Below, in pieces: positions 52,303 to 61,510 of a stretch of 64,000 bases of DNA (the first letter of the stretch is position 1; every line of letters begins with the position of its first letter). The notes beneath the pieces were generated by a model. It was not told the origin of the DNA and ran no database searches. It saw only the letters and a program-made list of their open reading frames with translations. This DNA is from Candidatus Hydrogenedentota bacterium (GTDB taxonomy: Bacteria; Hydrogenedentota; Hydrogenedentia; Hydrogenedentales; JAEUWI01). The stretch lies in assembly GCA_019637335.1 (NCBI GenBank), contig JAHBVV010000031.1, positions 21,653-85,652 on the forward strand, written 5' to 3'. The position numbers and the translations under genes were made by a program.

Positions 52303-52863
52303 ATGAAAAAAGCATTGGTTAGTTGCTTTTGTCTGGCGCTCGCCGCGGCCTTTGCGGGCTGCGGTAGTGGCGGCGGAGAGGCCGTCGATACCGCTCCACC
52401 GGTTTCCCCCATGGAGGAAACCCCGACGCCTTCGATCGAGGGCAGCGCGCCCATCGTGATCGAGGAACCCGCCCCTGAAGCCGCGCCCGCCGAAGAGGTG
52501 GCCCCGGTCGAAGAGGCGGCCCCGGTCGAAGAGGCGACGCCCGCCGAAGAAGCGGCCCCGGCCGAAGAAGCGGCGCCCGCAGAGAACGGCGAGCCGCAGG
52601 CGGCAGTGGAACCCGCACCGATGGTGGATGGCCTTACCGGCTCCAAGTGGACCTACAACGAGATTGAGTTGGAATTCCGCGAGGGTGGCAAGGTGCACTT
52701 GAAGGGCGGCCCCGTGGCAACGTTGGCGCCCGGCGGTTTGGAAGCCCCCTACACGTTGGCCGATGGCGAACTTTCGGTTGATGTGTTCGGGCAGGTGTTC
52801 GCCGGCACGTGGGACGGAAGCGTCCTGCAAGTCGCGGGTGAAACCGCTACGAAGGTACAGTAA
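52303..52863 (+). CDS. Lipoprotein with Glu-Ala-Pro-rich spacer and small C-terminal beta domain
   Basis: 186 residues. The leader MKKALVSCFCLALAAAF ends at a lipobox (FAGC). Residues about 40-105 are a Pro/Glu/Ala-rich extended spacer with repeats such as PVEEAAPVEEA. The last 75 residues form a small beta-rich domain (SKWTYNEIELEFREGGKVHL; GQVFAGTWDGSVLQVAGE), resembling domains that follow "SKW"-type lipocalin-like or META-like folds. Likely anchored to a membrane with the domain held away by the spacer. It starts 19 nt after the paralogue's stop and is followed by a hairpin. Confidence 0.8.
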   Translation: MKKALVSCFCLALAAAFAGCGSGGGEAVDTAPPVSPMEETPTPSIEGSAPIVIEEPAPEAAPAEEVAPVEEAAPVEEATPAEEAAPAEEAAPAENGEPQAAVEPAPMVDGLTGSKWTYNEIELEFREGGKVHLKGGPVATLAPGGLEAPYTLADGELSVDVFGQVFAGTWDGSVLQVAGETATKVQ

Positions 52864-52890
52864 GCCAACCATATTGTTGTTACGTATCGC

Positions 52891-52926
52891 CGAACGGGCG
52901 GCCTCCAGCGTGAGGCCGCCCGTTCG
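52891..52926 (+). terminator. Strong hairpin after the lipoprotein pair
   Basis: A 15-bp perfect stem (CGAACGGGCGGCCTC and complement) with a 6-nt loop lies 27 nt after the stop. A U-tract is missing, but position and stability suggest termination. Confidence 0.6.
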
Positions 52927-52973
52927 CATGCCTCCCCGATACCGGCCCAACCACCAGCCAAAGGCACTCCGCC

Positions 52974-55900
52974 ATGCCCAACTTTGACGCAGAGCGTCTT
53001 ATCGAAACCCAGCAGATCGAAGCCCGGCTCCGCGAGGTATACGCAACCGTATACAGCCAGCGGCAGCCGATTGGCCGGATCGAATATTGCGTTACGGGCC
53101 CGGGGCTCGGTCCGGAGCGCGTCCCGGCGGCGGGCTGGCAACCCTTTTCCGTGGGAGACCGCTGGGGCGGCTACGACCAGACCACCTGGTTCCGCATGAC
53201 CGCCCGCATCCCCAAGGCTTTTCAGGGTAAGCCCGTTGTCGCGCTTATCCGTCCCTCCGGCGGGCATTTCGAACCGGGCATCCCCTTTCTCTCGGCGGCG
53301 GGAGAAGCCCTGGCCTTCATCAACGGCGCCCCGGCGCAGGGCCTCGACAAGAACCACGACGAAATCTTCCTGGCGAAGAAGGCCCGGGGCGGCGAGGCAT
53401 TCGAACTTGCTATCGAGGCCGTGCCCAGCACGCGCATCGACATCGAGCACCACTTTCAGTACGCCGATCTCGCCGTGCGCCATCCCGAGGCCTGGGACCT
53501 CTACTGGGATATCCTCGTGCCGCTCAAGGTCTACAAGGCGATCGGCAGCGGCTCCGCGCTAGCGCGCCAGCTCTTCGATGTGCTCATGAAGGCCATCCGC
53601 CTGGTCGACCTGCAGCATGCGGGCGCCCCGGAATACTTCGCCTCCTGCGCGCGCGCCAGCCGCTTCCTCAATAAGGAGCTCCCCCGCTTCGAAAGCACGG
53701 GCATGGGCCGGCTCACGCTGGTTGGCCACTCGCACATCGACACCGCCTGGCTCTGGCCGCTCCGGGAAACGCGCCGAAAGGTCGGGCGCACGTTTTCCAC
53801 CGTCCTCGCACTGATGGAGCGTTACCCCGAATACCACTTCTCGTGCAGCCAGCCCGAACTCTACATGTACGTGAAGGAGCACTTCCCGGAACTCTGGAAG
53901 CGCATCAAGCAACGCGCGAAGGAAGGGCGCTGGGAGCCTTGCGGCGCGCCGTGGATCGAACAGGACAGCAACATGCCGAGCGGCGAGTCGCTGGTACGCC
54001 AGTTCCTATACGGCAACCGCTTCTTCGAGCGGGAATTCGGCATGCGATCCCGCACCGCGTGGCTGCCCGACGCCTTCGGCTACCCGTGGTCGCTTCCCCA
54101 GATCCTGAAGCAATGCCAGATCGACACCTTCGTCACCACCAAGATCGATTGGGGCACGTTCACGAAGTTCCCGTACAGCCTCTTCCAGTGGCAGGGCATC
54201 GACGGCACACGTATCCGCGCGCTTATGCCGCCCATGAACTACAACGGCAACCCCGTGCCCGAAGACCTCATTTCCCAGTGGAACCTCTTCAAGCAGAAGG
54301 AGAAAGTGGAGGAGCTTCCCTTCGCCTTCGGCTGGGGCGACGGCGGCGGCGGACCCACGGCGGAAATGCTGGAGCATGGCCGGCGCCTGAAGAACATGAT
54401 CGGCGTCCCCCGCTGCGAATTTGGCCGCACGCAGGACTCCCTCGACCGCATAGCGCAACAGTGCCCGGACGAAGCGCTGCCGATCTATAACGACGAGCTC
54501 TATCTGGAGCTCCACCGCGCCTGCCAGATCACCCAGGCCCGCACGAAGCGTTTCAACCGCAAGATCGAGGTCGCGCTGCACGACACCGAGTTCCTCGCCT
54601 CCCTGGCGCACCTCAACGGCGCGCCCTACGATGGCGACGGGCTCTGGAACGCGTGGCGCATCCTGCTAACCAACCAGTTCCACGACATCCTCCCCGGATC
54701 CTCCATCACCGAGGTCTATACCACGGCGGAAAAAGAGTACGCCGGGGCGCTCCAGACCGCGCTCGACATCCGCGCGACCGCGCTGCCCGCCGTGCTGGCC
54801 GGCATCGACACCAGCGGACCGGGGACGCCCGTGATCGTCTTCAACACGCTGTCGTGGGTGCGCTCCGACATCGCCGAGGTTTCTGTTGCGCTGCCCCGCG
54901 GCGCCTTCCATGTTGTGGGCCCGGATGGAGAGCCTGTTCCGAGCCAGAAAATCGGCAAAGACCAGCTGATCTTCGAGGCGCACAATGTGCCGCCGCTCGG
55001 CCACGCGGTCTTCCGCGTCGTTCCGGGCAAGGGCCCGGCCCTGCCGCCTTCCGCCCTCGCGGCGAGCGAGACGGTGCTGGAGAACCGCACGCTCCAGGTG
55101 AAAATGAACGGCCACGGCGAGTTCACCCGGGTCTACGACAAGCAGGAAGAGCGTGAGGTGCTCTCCCGGGGCGCGCGCGGCAACGTGCTCCAGCTCTTTG
55201 ACGACCGACCCTTCGACCACGACGCCTGGGACATCGACCACAACATCGACGAGGAACCACAGTGGACGCCGGGCAAGGCGCAGTCGATCCAGGTGGTCGA
55301 GGAAGGGCCCGTGCGCGCCGTGGTGCGCGTGATCCGTAAAACCGAGCGTAGCACCATCACCCAGGACATCACCCTGTATGCCATGCTGCCCCGGATCGAC
55401 GTGCGGACCAGCGTGGACTGGCGCGAAAAGCGGGTGCTGATGAAGGTGGCCTTCCCCGTCGACATCCTCTGCCATCGCGCAACCTACGCCATCCAGTACG
55501 GCGCCATCGAACGCGCCACCCACGCCAGCCGGGAGCATGAGCGCGCGCGATTTGAGGTCACCGGGCACCACTGGGCCGACCTCTCCGAGGGCGACTACGG
55601 CGTCAGCCTCCTGAACGACTGCAAATACAGCTACGACATCAAGGAGAACGTCATGCGGCTGTCTCTCCTGCGCGCGCCCGTCCACCCCGACGAGCACGCG
55701 GATCAGGGCGAGCACGAAATGACCTACAGCCTTTACCCGCACGTGGGCGACTGGCGCTGCGGCACGGTGCAGCAGGGCCACGAACTCAATGTTCCGCTGA
55801 TCGCGCTGGCCAAGGCGGGCCAGGGAACCTCCCGGGCCGCCTCGTTTGCCAGCATCGATGCGGAAAACATCATCATCGACCATATCAAGAAGGCCGAGGA

Positions 55901-56099
55901 CTCCAACGCCCTCATTGTGCGCCTTTACGAGAGCTGCGGCCAGCGCGGCCCCGCGGAACTGGTGTTCGCGCGCAAACCGAAATCCGTGGCGATCTGCGAC
56001 ATGATGGAAGAAAACGACGCCCCGGTCTCGGCGAAGAACCACGCCGTGCCCCTGTACTTCACGCCGTGGGAGATCAAGTCGATCAAGGTGACGTTTTGA
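52974..56099 (+). CDS. Alpha-mannosidase, GH38
   Basis: 1041 residues, a normal length for bacterial/class II GH38. It hydrolyses alpha-linked mannose from glycans. The metal-binding GHSHIDTAWLWP motif is at 251-262 (His252, Asp256). The nucleophile Asp366 lies in WLPDAFGYPWSLPQI. A further GWGDGGGGPT loop is near 455, followed by the GH38 middle helical domain and C-terminal beta domains. There is no signal peptide, so it is probably cytoplasmic and acts on imported oligosaccharides. The C-terminal end overlaps the convergent membrane-protein gene by 17 nt. Confidence 0.94.
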   Translation: MPNFDAERLIETQQIEARLREVYATVYSQRQPIGRIEYCVTGPGLGPERVPAAGWQPFSVGDRWGGYDQTTWFRMTARIPKAFQGKPVVALIRPSGGHFEPGIPFLSAAGEALAFINGAPAQGLDKNHDEIFLAKKARGGEAFELAIEAVPSTRIDIEHHFQYADLAVRHPEAWDLYWDILVPLKVYKAIGSGSALARQLFDVLMKAIRLVDLQHAGAPEYFASCARASRFLNKELPRFESTGMGRLTLVGHSHIDTAWLWPLRETRRKVGRTFSTVLALMERYPEYHFSCSQPELYMYVKEHFPELWKRIKQRAKEGRWEPCGAPWIEQDSNMPSGESLVRQFLYGNRFFEREFGMRSRTAWLPDAFGYPWSLPQILKQCQIDTFVTTKIDWGTFTKFPYSLFQWQGIDGTRIRALMPPMNYNGNPVPEDLISQWNLFKQKEKVEELPFAFGWGDGGGGPTAEMLEHGRRLKNMIGVPRCEFGRTQDSLDRIAQQCPDEALPIYNDELYLELHRACQITQARTKRFNRKIEVALHDTEFLASLAHLNGAPYDGDGLWNAWRILLTNQFHDILPGSSITEVYTTAEKEYAGALQTALDIRATALPAVLAGIDTSGPGTPVIVFNTLSWVRSDIAEVSVALPRGAFHVVGPDGEPVPSQKIGKDQLIFEAHNVPPLGHAVFRVVPGKGPALPPSALAASETVLENRTLQVKMNGHGEFTRVYDKQEEREVLSRGARGNVLQLFDDRPFDHDAWDIDHNIDEEPQWTPGKAQSIQVVEEGPVRAVVRVIRKTERSTITQDITLYAMLPRIDVRTSVDWREKRVLMKVAFPVDILCHRATYAIQYGAIERATHASREHERARFEVTGHHWADLSEGDYGVSLLNDCKYSYDIKENVMRLSLLRAPVHPDEHADQGEHEMTYSLYPHVGDWRCGTVQQGHELNVPLIALAKAGQGTSRAASFASIDAENIIIDHIKKAEDSNALIVRLYESCGQRGPAELVFARKPKSVAICDMMEENDAPVSAKNHAVPLYFTPWEIKSIKVTF

Positions 56100-58005
56100 G
56101 GTGTGACGGCGGCGCGCCGATCCGGTAGAGCACGCGCCCGTCACCCTCTACCACCGCCTCCAGCGGAATCTGCATAAAAGACGGCGCGGCCACGTAGTAC
56201 ACGTCGTACTTCTTCGCGAGCGCGCGCCATTCCGCCGCGTCCTTCGCGGGCCAGACTTCCTGCCACGGGCGATCGGGCAAAGAGACGCCGGGATCGAGCG
56301 ATATGCCGTAGAAATCCTCAAAGATCGCGTTCACGGCGGGCGCGAGTTCCGGGCGGTACCCGCAGAAGAGCAGCGTCGCCATGTCCGCCAGCACGGGATG
56401 TCCGAACTTTGCCTGCTCGCCCACCTGCATGTACGGTACGGCGATCATCGCATCGGCAGCGTTCTGTTCCGCCAGGTACGCCGCTGCCTCGCGGTGAAAC
56501 GCCGTGCGCGGCAAGTGCTCCCGTCCCCGCCACTCCGCCGCCGTCACGCGGAACAGCAGCAGGATGGATAGCGCCGCCGTCGCCACCTGCAGCGCGCGGA
56601 TGGATATCCGGTCCGCGCCGCCGGCCCAGCCTATGGCGACGCCCGCCGCCACGCACGCCGCCCCGAATTGGTGGTAAAGCGCCAGCAATACGGTGATCGC
56701 CGCCGCAAACGCAAAGGCGACGCGCCCGTGCAGGATTCCCGCGCGGCGCGCCGCCACAATCGCCGCGCCCCCGGCGCCGCCGGCGAGCAGGAAGAAGAGG
56801 TAGGCGTTCGGGGTGACGTAACGCGCCAGCATCTCCGGCCCCGCGGCCAGGTGCAGGAGCGGCGCCACGAGCGCCACGAGAAACATCAGCGGCAGAAACA
56901 GCGGTATCCGGTTGTCCCGATCGTAGCCAAACGCGAGGAGCAACGGGATCAGCACCGGCGCGACATGGTTCATCAGGCGGTAGGGAAGCCAGCCCACCAG
57001 CAGGAAGGGAACGTCCGCGCCCAGGGAAGCGTGCGCCGCCATAATCCCCCAGACGATAGCGCAGACGGCGGCGCAGTAGACCAGGCCCCAGGTCCGCGCC
57101 GAGGACAGCAGCGGCGCGCCGTTGCGATGTCGGTTGATGTGGTGCAGAATCATGCCGCCCGCCGCCGCGAGGGCCGCCGCAAGCAGCACGAGGTGTCCCG
57201 TGTCCACCGGCAGCGCCCGGTGGGTGGCGTGGTGCGCCATATACGTGCGCCACAAAACCATGGGATCCGCAGTCGAGTGGTAGGGCCCGCCCGCGGGCGG
57301 AGGTTCCGCCGTGTACCACAGCCAGCCCGCGAACAGCGCGCTGATCAGGCCCCCCGCCACCGCCCAGCACGCGAGCCGTGCAAAGGCCCGGTATTCGCGC
57401 GCGTAAAGTATGTACAGGGCGTAAAGCGCGGCGGTGACGGCCAGCGGTGGTGTCTGGCCGATATGGACCGCCGGCGCCAGGCCGATCAACAGGCCCGCCA
57501 GGCGAAACCGGTGGTCCAGCAGCGCCCACAAGGCGAAGAGTACGTAGCCGAGACCGACCGCGCCGTTGGAGAACGCATCGGGCCACACGGCGACCGGGTA
57601 GGTGCTGTAGAAGGTCGCATGCGCGCCCAGCAACACGAGGAGCGCCGCGGCGTGCCCTACAATCTGCCGCCCGGAGAAAAGGGCGCCAAGCAGAAACACC
57701 GGAACCGCCACGGACGCGAGGTACAGCCAGTTGCGCAGCAGGTTGGCGAGGAGCGGGCCGGGCGCGAATTCCATCAGCGCGGCGAGCGCGTAGGTCTGGA
57801 GGCTGAAGAAGCCCCCCAGGTACTGGCGAAGGGGGTGGCCTTCGGGATAGACGACCTGCCCCAGAATCACCTGCGCGAACTCGTAGTTCTCGTCCCAGCG
57901 CACCCCCCGCAGCAGGACCGCAACCAGGGAATACGCGATCCAGAACAGGGCCCCCGCCAGGTATGGCCGCTTGGAAAGCGGTTTCTGAAATCCCGGTACG
58001 GCCAT
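56083..58005 (-). CDS. Polytopic membrane protein, GT-C-like (paralogue 1)
   Basis: 640 residues with about 12 membrane helices and a C-terminal extracytoplasmic domain of about 150 residues (WRGREHLPRTAFHREAAAYL onward). The first extracytoplasmic loop has RGVRWDENYEFAQV and YPEGHPLRQY, acidic-residue-rich like the catalytic loop of GT-C glycosyltransferases, though a classical DxD is not seen. A paralogue with the same opening (RGVRW, YPGGHP) and the same C-terminal plan lies 1.5 kb away. The start is the ATG before AVPGFQKPLS; upstream in-frame codons cover the divergent methyltransferase and are rejected. Role in surface-glycan assembly is an inference. Confidence 0.72.
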   Translation of the reverse strand: MAVPGFQKPLSKRPYLAGALFWIAYSLVAVLLRGVRWDENYEFAQVILGQVVYPEGHPLRQYLGGFFSLQTYALAALMEFAPGPLLANLLRNWLYLASVAVPVFLLGALFSGRQIVGHAAALLVLLGAHATFYSTYPVAVWPDAFSNGAVGLGYVLFALWALLDHRFRLAGLLIGLAPAVHIGQTPPLAVTAALYALYILYAREYRAFARLACWAVAGGLISALFAGWLWYTAEPPPAGGPYHSTADPMVLWRTYMAHHATHRALPVDTGHLVLLAAALAAAGGMILHHINRHRNGAPLLSSARTWGLVYCAAVCAIVWGIMAAHASLGADVPFLLVGWLPYRLMNHVAPVLIPLLLAFGYDRDNRIPLFLPLMFLVALVAPLLHLAAGPEMLARYVTPNAYLFFLLAGGAGGAAIVAARRAGILHGRVAFAFAAAITVLLALYHQFGAACVAAGVAIGWAGGADRISIRALQVATAALSILLLFRVTAAEWRGREHLPRTAFHREAAAYLAEQNAADAMIAVPYMQVGEQAKFGHPVLADMATLLFCGYRPELAPAVNAIFEDFYGISLDPGVSLPDRPWQEVWPAKDAAEWRALAKKYDVYYVAAPSFMQIPLEAVVEGDGRVLYRIGAPPSHLKTSP

Positions 58006-58111
58006 TCCTGAGTTCTTCCAGCGGCGCGCTGCCAATGCGGCCTTGATGGAACTATACTGGGCAATGCCGCGCGCCCCATTCAAGATTGTATCCGCCCCGG
58101 CCCTTCGGGGG

Positions 58112-58117
58112 TATAAT
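58112..58117 (+). promoter_or_regulatory. Possible -10 element for the methyltransferase pair
   Basis: A consensus TATAAT lies about 60 nt before the first methyltransferase start, in the 171-bp divergent gap. No good -35 is visible, so this is tentative. Confidence 0.35.
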
Positions 58118-58176
58118 GGCGCCCGCGGCAGGTGGCGGCCGCACCAGATGTTCGACAGGGAAAGGACCGCACCCGG

Positions 58177-58857
58177 GTGACCATTGACAAGAAGATCTAC
58201 CGCACGCGCTTTGGCGCCGAGGAAATGGGCGGGCGCATCGAGCTGTGGCAGGCGCTGTGCGCCTGCTGGTTCGCGCGTTACTTTCCGCGCGACGCCGTAA
58301 CCCTCGATCTCGGCGCCGGCGCCTGCGAATTCATCAACAACATCCCCGCCGCCAGAAAGTTTGCCGTCGACCACAACCCGGATGTGCGGCGGCATGCCGC
58401 GCCGGATGTGGAGTGCATCGTGGCCGAGCTTGCGGAGGGGTTGCGCACGATACCGGACAAGACCCTCGATCGCATCATGGTGAGCAATGTATTCGAGCAC
58501 CTGCCCGACCGCCAATACCTATACGAATGCCTTGCCGAGGCCCACCGCGCCCTGAAAACCGGCGGCAAGATTATCGTCATGCAGCCCAACATCCGCGTGG
58601 TGAAAGAGCGCTTCTACGACTACTCCGACCACAGCCTGCCGCTCACGGAGAAGGGCATGGCGGAGGCCCTGTCGGCCAACGGCTTCGATCTGGAGGAAGT
58701 GCGCGCGCGCTTTCTCCCGTACACCACCAAAAGCCGCTACCCCAAGTGGCCGTGGCTGGTGCGCCTGTATCTCCTGTTTCCCCCCGCCCACTACTTCCTG
58801 GGCGGCCAGATGTTTCTGGTGGGCCGCAAGGACGGTTCGCTCCACGATTCGGATTGA
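58177..58857 (+). CDS. Class I SAM-dependent methyltransferase
   Basis: 226 residues from a GTG with an AAAGGA site; a GTG 15 codons earlier is possible. The Rossmann-fold SAM-binding motif is LDLGAGACEFINN (motif I). Motif II-like FAVDHNPD, and the post-I/IV segment IMVSNVFEHLPD followed by LKTGGKIIVMQPN, are typical of methyltransferase family 11. A C-terminal hydrophobic patch (LVRLYLLFPPAHYF) may touch the membrane. It pairs with the second methyltransferase 25 nt downstream. Substrate unknown; the neighbouring membrane proteins suggest glycan or lipid-linked substrates. Confidence 0.87.
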   Translation: MTIDKKIYRTRFGAEEMGGRIELWQALCACWFARYFPRDAVTLDLGAGACEFINNIPAARKFAVDHNPDVRRHAAPDVECIVAELAEGLRTIPDKTLDRIMVSNVFEHLPDRQYLYECLAEAHRALKTGGKIIVMQPNIRVVKERFYDYSDHSLPLTEKGMAEALSANGFDLEEVRARFLPYTTKSRYPKWPWLVRLYLLFPPAHYFLGGQMFLVGRKDGSLHDSD

Positions 58858-58882
58858 TTCCCGGCCATCAAGCGAGGACCCC

Positions 58883-59524
58883 ATGGACGCCGACATCTTC
58901 CTGTATAAGTTGAAGACGATTCTGACCTACCTCGACCTCGCCCAGCGAATGAGTGAGATTGAGGGCTACCTGCTCGATATTCACGCCTACACGCTGATGA
59001 TTCTCGCGAACGAGGGCCCCGGTTCCGGCGTCATCGTCGAAATCGGCAGCTTCATGGGCAAATCGACCACTTGCCTGGCGCTTGGCTCCAAGAGCGCGCA
59101 CCGCGAACCCGTCTACGCCGTGGATCATTTCACCGGTTCGCCGGAGCACCAGAAGGGCGCCCCCTGTGAAAGCGCGGATCTGGTGGAGCACGGCACGACC
59201 TACCATCGCTTCCAGGAAAACATCGAGAAGGCCGGCATCGCCGATTACGTGCGCCCGATACGCGCCGCATCCGCGGACGCGGTCCAGGGCTGGAACCAGC
59301 CCATCCGCCTGCTCTTTATCGACGGTGATCATTCGTACGAGGCCTCAAAACTCGATTTCGAATGCTGGTCCCCCCATGTCGTGCCCGGCGGCGTTATCGC
59401 ATTTCACGACATCGGCCACTTCGAGGGGGTCACGCGCTTCTACAACGAGATGCTCCGCGATTCGGCAAGTTATCGTGAGGTCGTGCAAGTAACCGGAATC
59501 GCGGTCGTCGAGAAGCTGGCGTAG
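58883..59524 (+). CDS. Class I SAM-dependent methyltransferase (Methyltransf_24 type)
   Basis: 213 residues. N-terminal helices precede the SAM motif VIVEIGSFMGKSTTCLA (about residues 50-66), then VYAVDHFTGS with the ribose-binding Asp. LLFIDGDHSYEASKLDF is the signature of the Methyltransf_24 family that modifies sugars in antibiotic and glycan pathways, and ends with GGVIAFHDIGHF. Likely cotranscribed with the upstream methyltransferase. The stop lies 6 nt from the convergent membrane-protein stop. Confidence 0.9.
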   Translation: MDADIFLYKLKTILTYLDLAQRMSEIEGYLLDIHAYTLMILANEGPGSGVIVEIGSFMGKSTTCLALGSKSAHREPVYAVDHFTGSPEHQKGAPCESADLVEHGTTYHRFQENIEKAGIADYVRPIRAASADAVQGWNQPIRLLFIDGDHSYEASKLDFECWSPHVVPGGVIAFHDIGHFEGVTRFYNEMLRDSASYREVVQVTGIAVVEKLA

Positions 59525-59530
59525 CCCGCC

Positions 59531-61459
59531 TCAACGGAATCCCGGGATCTCGTACAGATCGATCCCGTCCCCGGCCACCCGCACCGGCAGATGAAGCGGG
59601 TGAAAATCCTTGCTGATGACATACCGGAAGCCATACGCCCGCGCCAAATCCCGCCACTCGGATTCGCTGCGCCGCCGCCACAATTCCCAGTCATACCAGT
59701 TTCCATCCCGCACGCCGTACAGGTCGGCATAGATCCGGGCCACGGTCGCCGCCACCTCGGGCATATACCCGATATGCTGCCGCGTTTCGAATGTCGCGAT
59801 GACCGGCTGTTCGAGCACCATCTGGTAGTGTTCGTCGAGCGGCGTCAACACGACGTCCCCCGGATCGGCGTGCGCCTTGAGATACGCGGCCGCGGCCGAC
59901 TCGAAATCCGAGACGGGCAGGTGCTCGCGCGTTCGCCATTCCCGCTGAAAAACCCCGGCCAGTACCGCCGCCGCCAGCACACACCCTACCCCCGCCATCC
60001 CGGCGCGCGGAACACGCCGCACGGTGGGCGCAACCCACGCTGCCAGCATCCTGAGCAACGCGCCGGCCAAAATCCCCGCGAACGCCACCTGGTGATACCA
60101 CGCCAGCGCGAGCAACCCCACCCCCAGGGTGAGTGTCCATCCCGTTCGGAAACGGGTATCCGCGCCGGCCACGCGCCAAAGCCAGGGCAGCGCGCCGCCC
60201 GCCGCCAGGAAGAGCGCAACCTCCGGAAGCGCCAGATAGCGCGCGGCCCAGTCTGGCGCGATTGCTTCCCAGAGGGGGAGCAGCGCCACCCACGCCAGCG
60301 CGGCGGCGAGCAACAACGGCTGCGAATAGCGGCGATCACGCCCGCACCACGCGCACGCGCCGCACAACACCAGCAGGGCCGCGTGCGCGGTGAAGCGGTA
60401 CGGCATCCAGACGACCGCCAGATACGGAATGGCCTCGCCCAGGGTGCGGTGGAGTAGCTGAACGCCAACGACCGCCAGCAGCGACACGAGGCAGAACACG
60501 AAGAACGGAAACGCCGCCGCATGCCTCCAGGGTTTCCTCGCCTCGCGCCAGGCCAGCGGCGCGGCAAGCACAAGAAACCCCATCATCGCCACCAGGCTGT
60601 TGCCCAGCGGGCCGAAGCGCGGCCAGTCCACCGGCGCGCGGTGCATGTCTTCGTGGGTTACGTAGGCCGCCCAGACCGCCTGGCCGTCCTCGCCGCCGCG
60701 ATATACGCCCTCCTCCGAAGGCGTCGCGCGCCACGGGCTGTACGCCGCCGCAAACACCGCGCAGCACAGGAGCCCCCCGACCGCCGCCCAGGCAAACCGG
60801 ATCGCCGCGCGCCGGTTGCCTTGCCGCCACGACCACGCCAGCCAAACGCACGCCGTAACCAGAACCAGCGGCCACTGCCCGACATGCACAAGCGGCATCA
60901 AACCGAAAAGCAGCCCCGCCAGCCGCGGCCAGCCCGCCCCCATGGCCGCGATCACCCAGAGCGACCACCCGATGCCGATCATGCCGCTCGTGGCCTTGTT
61001 CGCGAACGCGACGACGGGCCAGTAGCTCTGAAAGACCGCCGGGGCGCCCGCCACGCTCAAGGCCGTGGCCGCATGGGCCGGAAAAGCCCGGCGCCCGGAC
61101 AGCAGCCACGTGATCCCAAAGAGCGGCAGGTGCGTCGCCATGTTCGCCAGAGCCTGCCGCACGCCACACACCGCCGCCGCGCTGTCGGTCAACCAGAGCA
61201 GCGCCGCCGAGGCGACATAGTGAATCGAAAACGCGTTCCGGTACCAGACGTCATGCGGGTGTCCGCCGGGGTAGGGCGTAATGCCGAGCAACACCTGCGC
61301 CCGCTCGAAGCCTTCCTCCCACCGAACGCCGCGCACGGCTACCGCCAGGGCGCATACCGCCGCCCAGAAGGCCAGACCGCCCCAGAAGCGCCACGCGGGA
61401 CCCGCAAACGACCGTCCGGTCCGGATGCGCTTGCCGCTCTGCTTGCTCGAATGGCCCAA
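59531..61459 (-). CDS. Polytopic membrane protein, GT-C-like (paralogue 2)
   Basis: About 642 residues from a TTG with GGAG 8 nt upstream; the longest frame begins at a TTG 11 codons earlier (61492) without a ribosome site, and no ATG is available. About 12 membrane helices and a C-terminal soluble domain are present. Matching features with paralogue 1 are RGVRWEEGFERAQV, YPGGHP, WMPYRF, WRTREHLPVSDFESAAAAYL and a final DLARAYGFRYVIS segment. It is therefore an old duplicate, likely with the same fold and a related donor or acceptor. Function unknown; surface-glycan assembly inferred. Confidence 0.72.
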   Translation of the reverse strand: MGHSSKQSGKRIRTGRSFAGPAWRFWGGLAFWAAVCALAVAVRGVRWEEGFERAQVLLGITPYPGGHPHDVWYRNAFSIHYVASAALLWLTDSAAAVCGVRQALANMATHLPLFGITWLLSGRRAFPAHAATALSVAGAPAVFQSYWPVVAFANKATSGMIGIGWSLWVIAAMGAGWPRLAGLLFGLMPLVHVGQWPLVLVTACVWLAWSWRQGNRRAAIRFAWAAVGGLLCCAVFAAAYSPWRATPSEEGVYRGGEDGQAVWAAYVTHEDMHRAPVDWPRFGPLGNSLVAMMGFLVLAAPLAWREARKPWRHAAAFPFFVFCLVSLLAVVGVQLLHRTLGEAIPYLAVVWMPYRFTAHAALLVLCGACAWCGRDRRYSQPLLLAAALAWVALLPLWEAIAPDWAARYLALPEVALFLAAGGALPWLWRVAGADTRFRTGWTLTLGVGLLALAWYHQVAFAGILAGALLRMLAAWVAPTVRRVPRAGMAGVGCVLAAAVLAGVFQREWRTREHLPVSDFESAAAAYLKAHADPGDVVLTPLDEHYQMVLEQPVIATFETRQHIGYMPEVAATVARIYADLYGVRDGNWYDWELWRRRSESEWRDLARAYGFRYVISKDFHPLHLPVRVAGDGIDLYEIPGFR

Positions 61460-61510
61460 TGCCAAGTCTCCATCTCGCGCATCCGGCCACAAACCGGGCC
61501 GGTCCGCCTG

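Noticed and set aside
58132..58176. Earlier GTG start for the first methyltransferase
   Set aside because: Would begin close to the predicted -10 and lacks a ribosome site; the GTG after AAAGGA fits better, though not proven.
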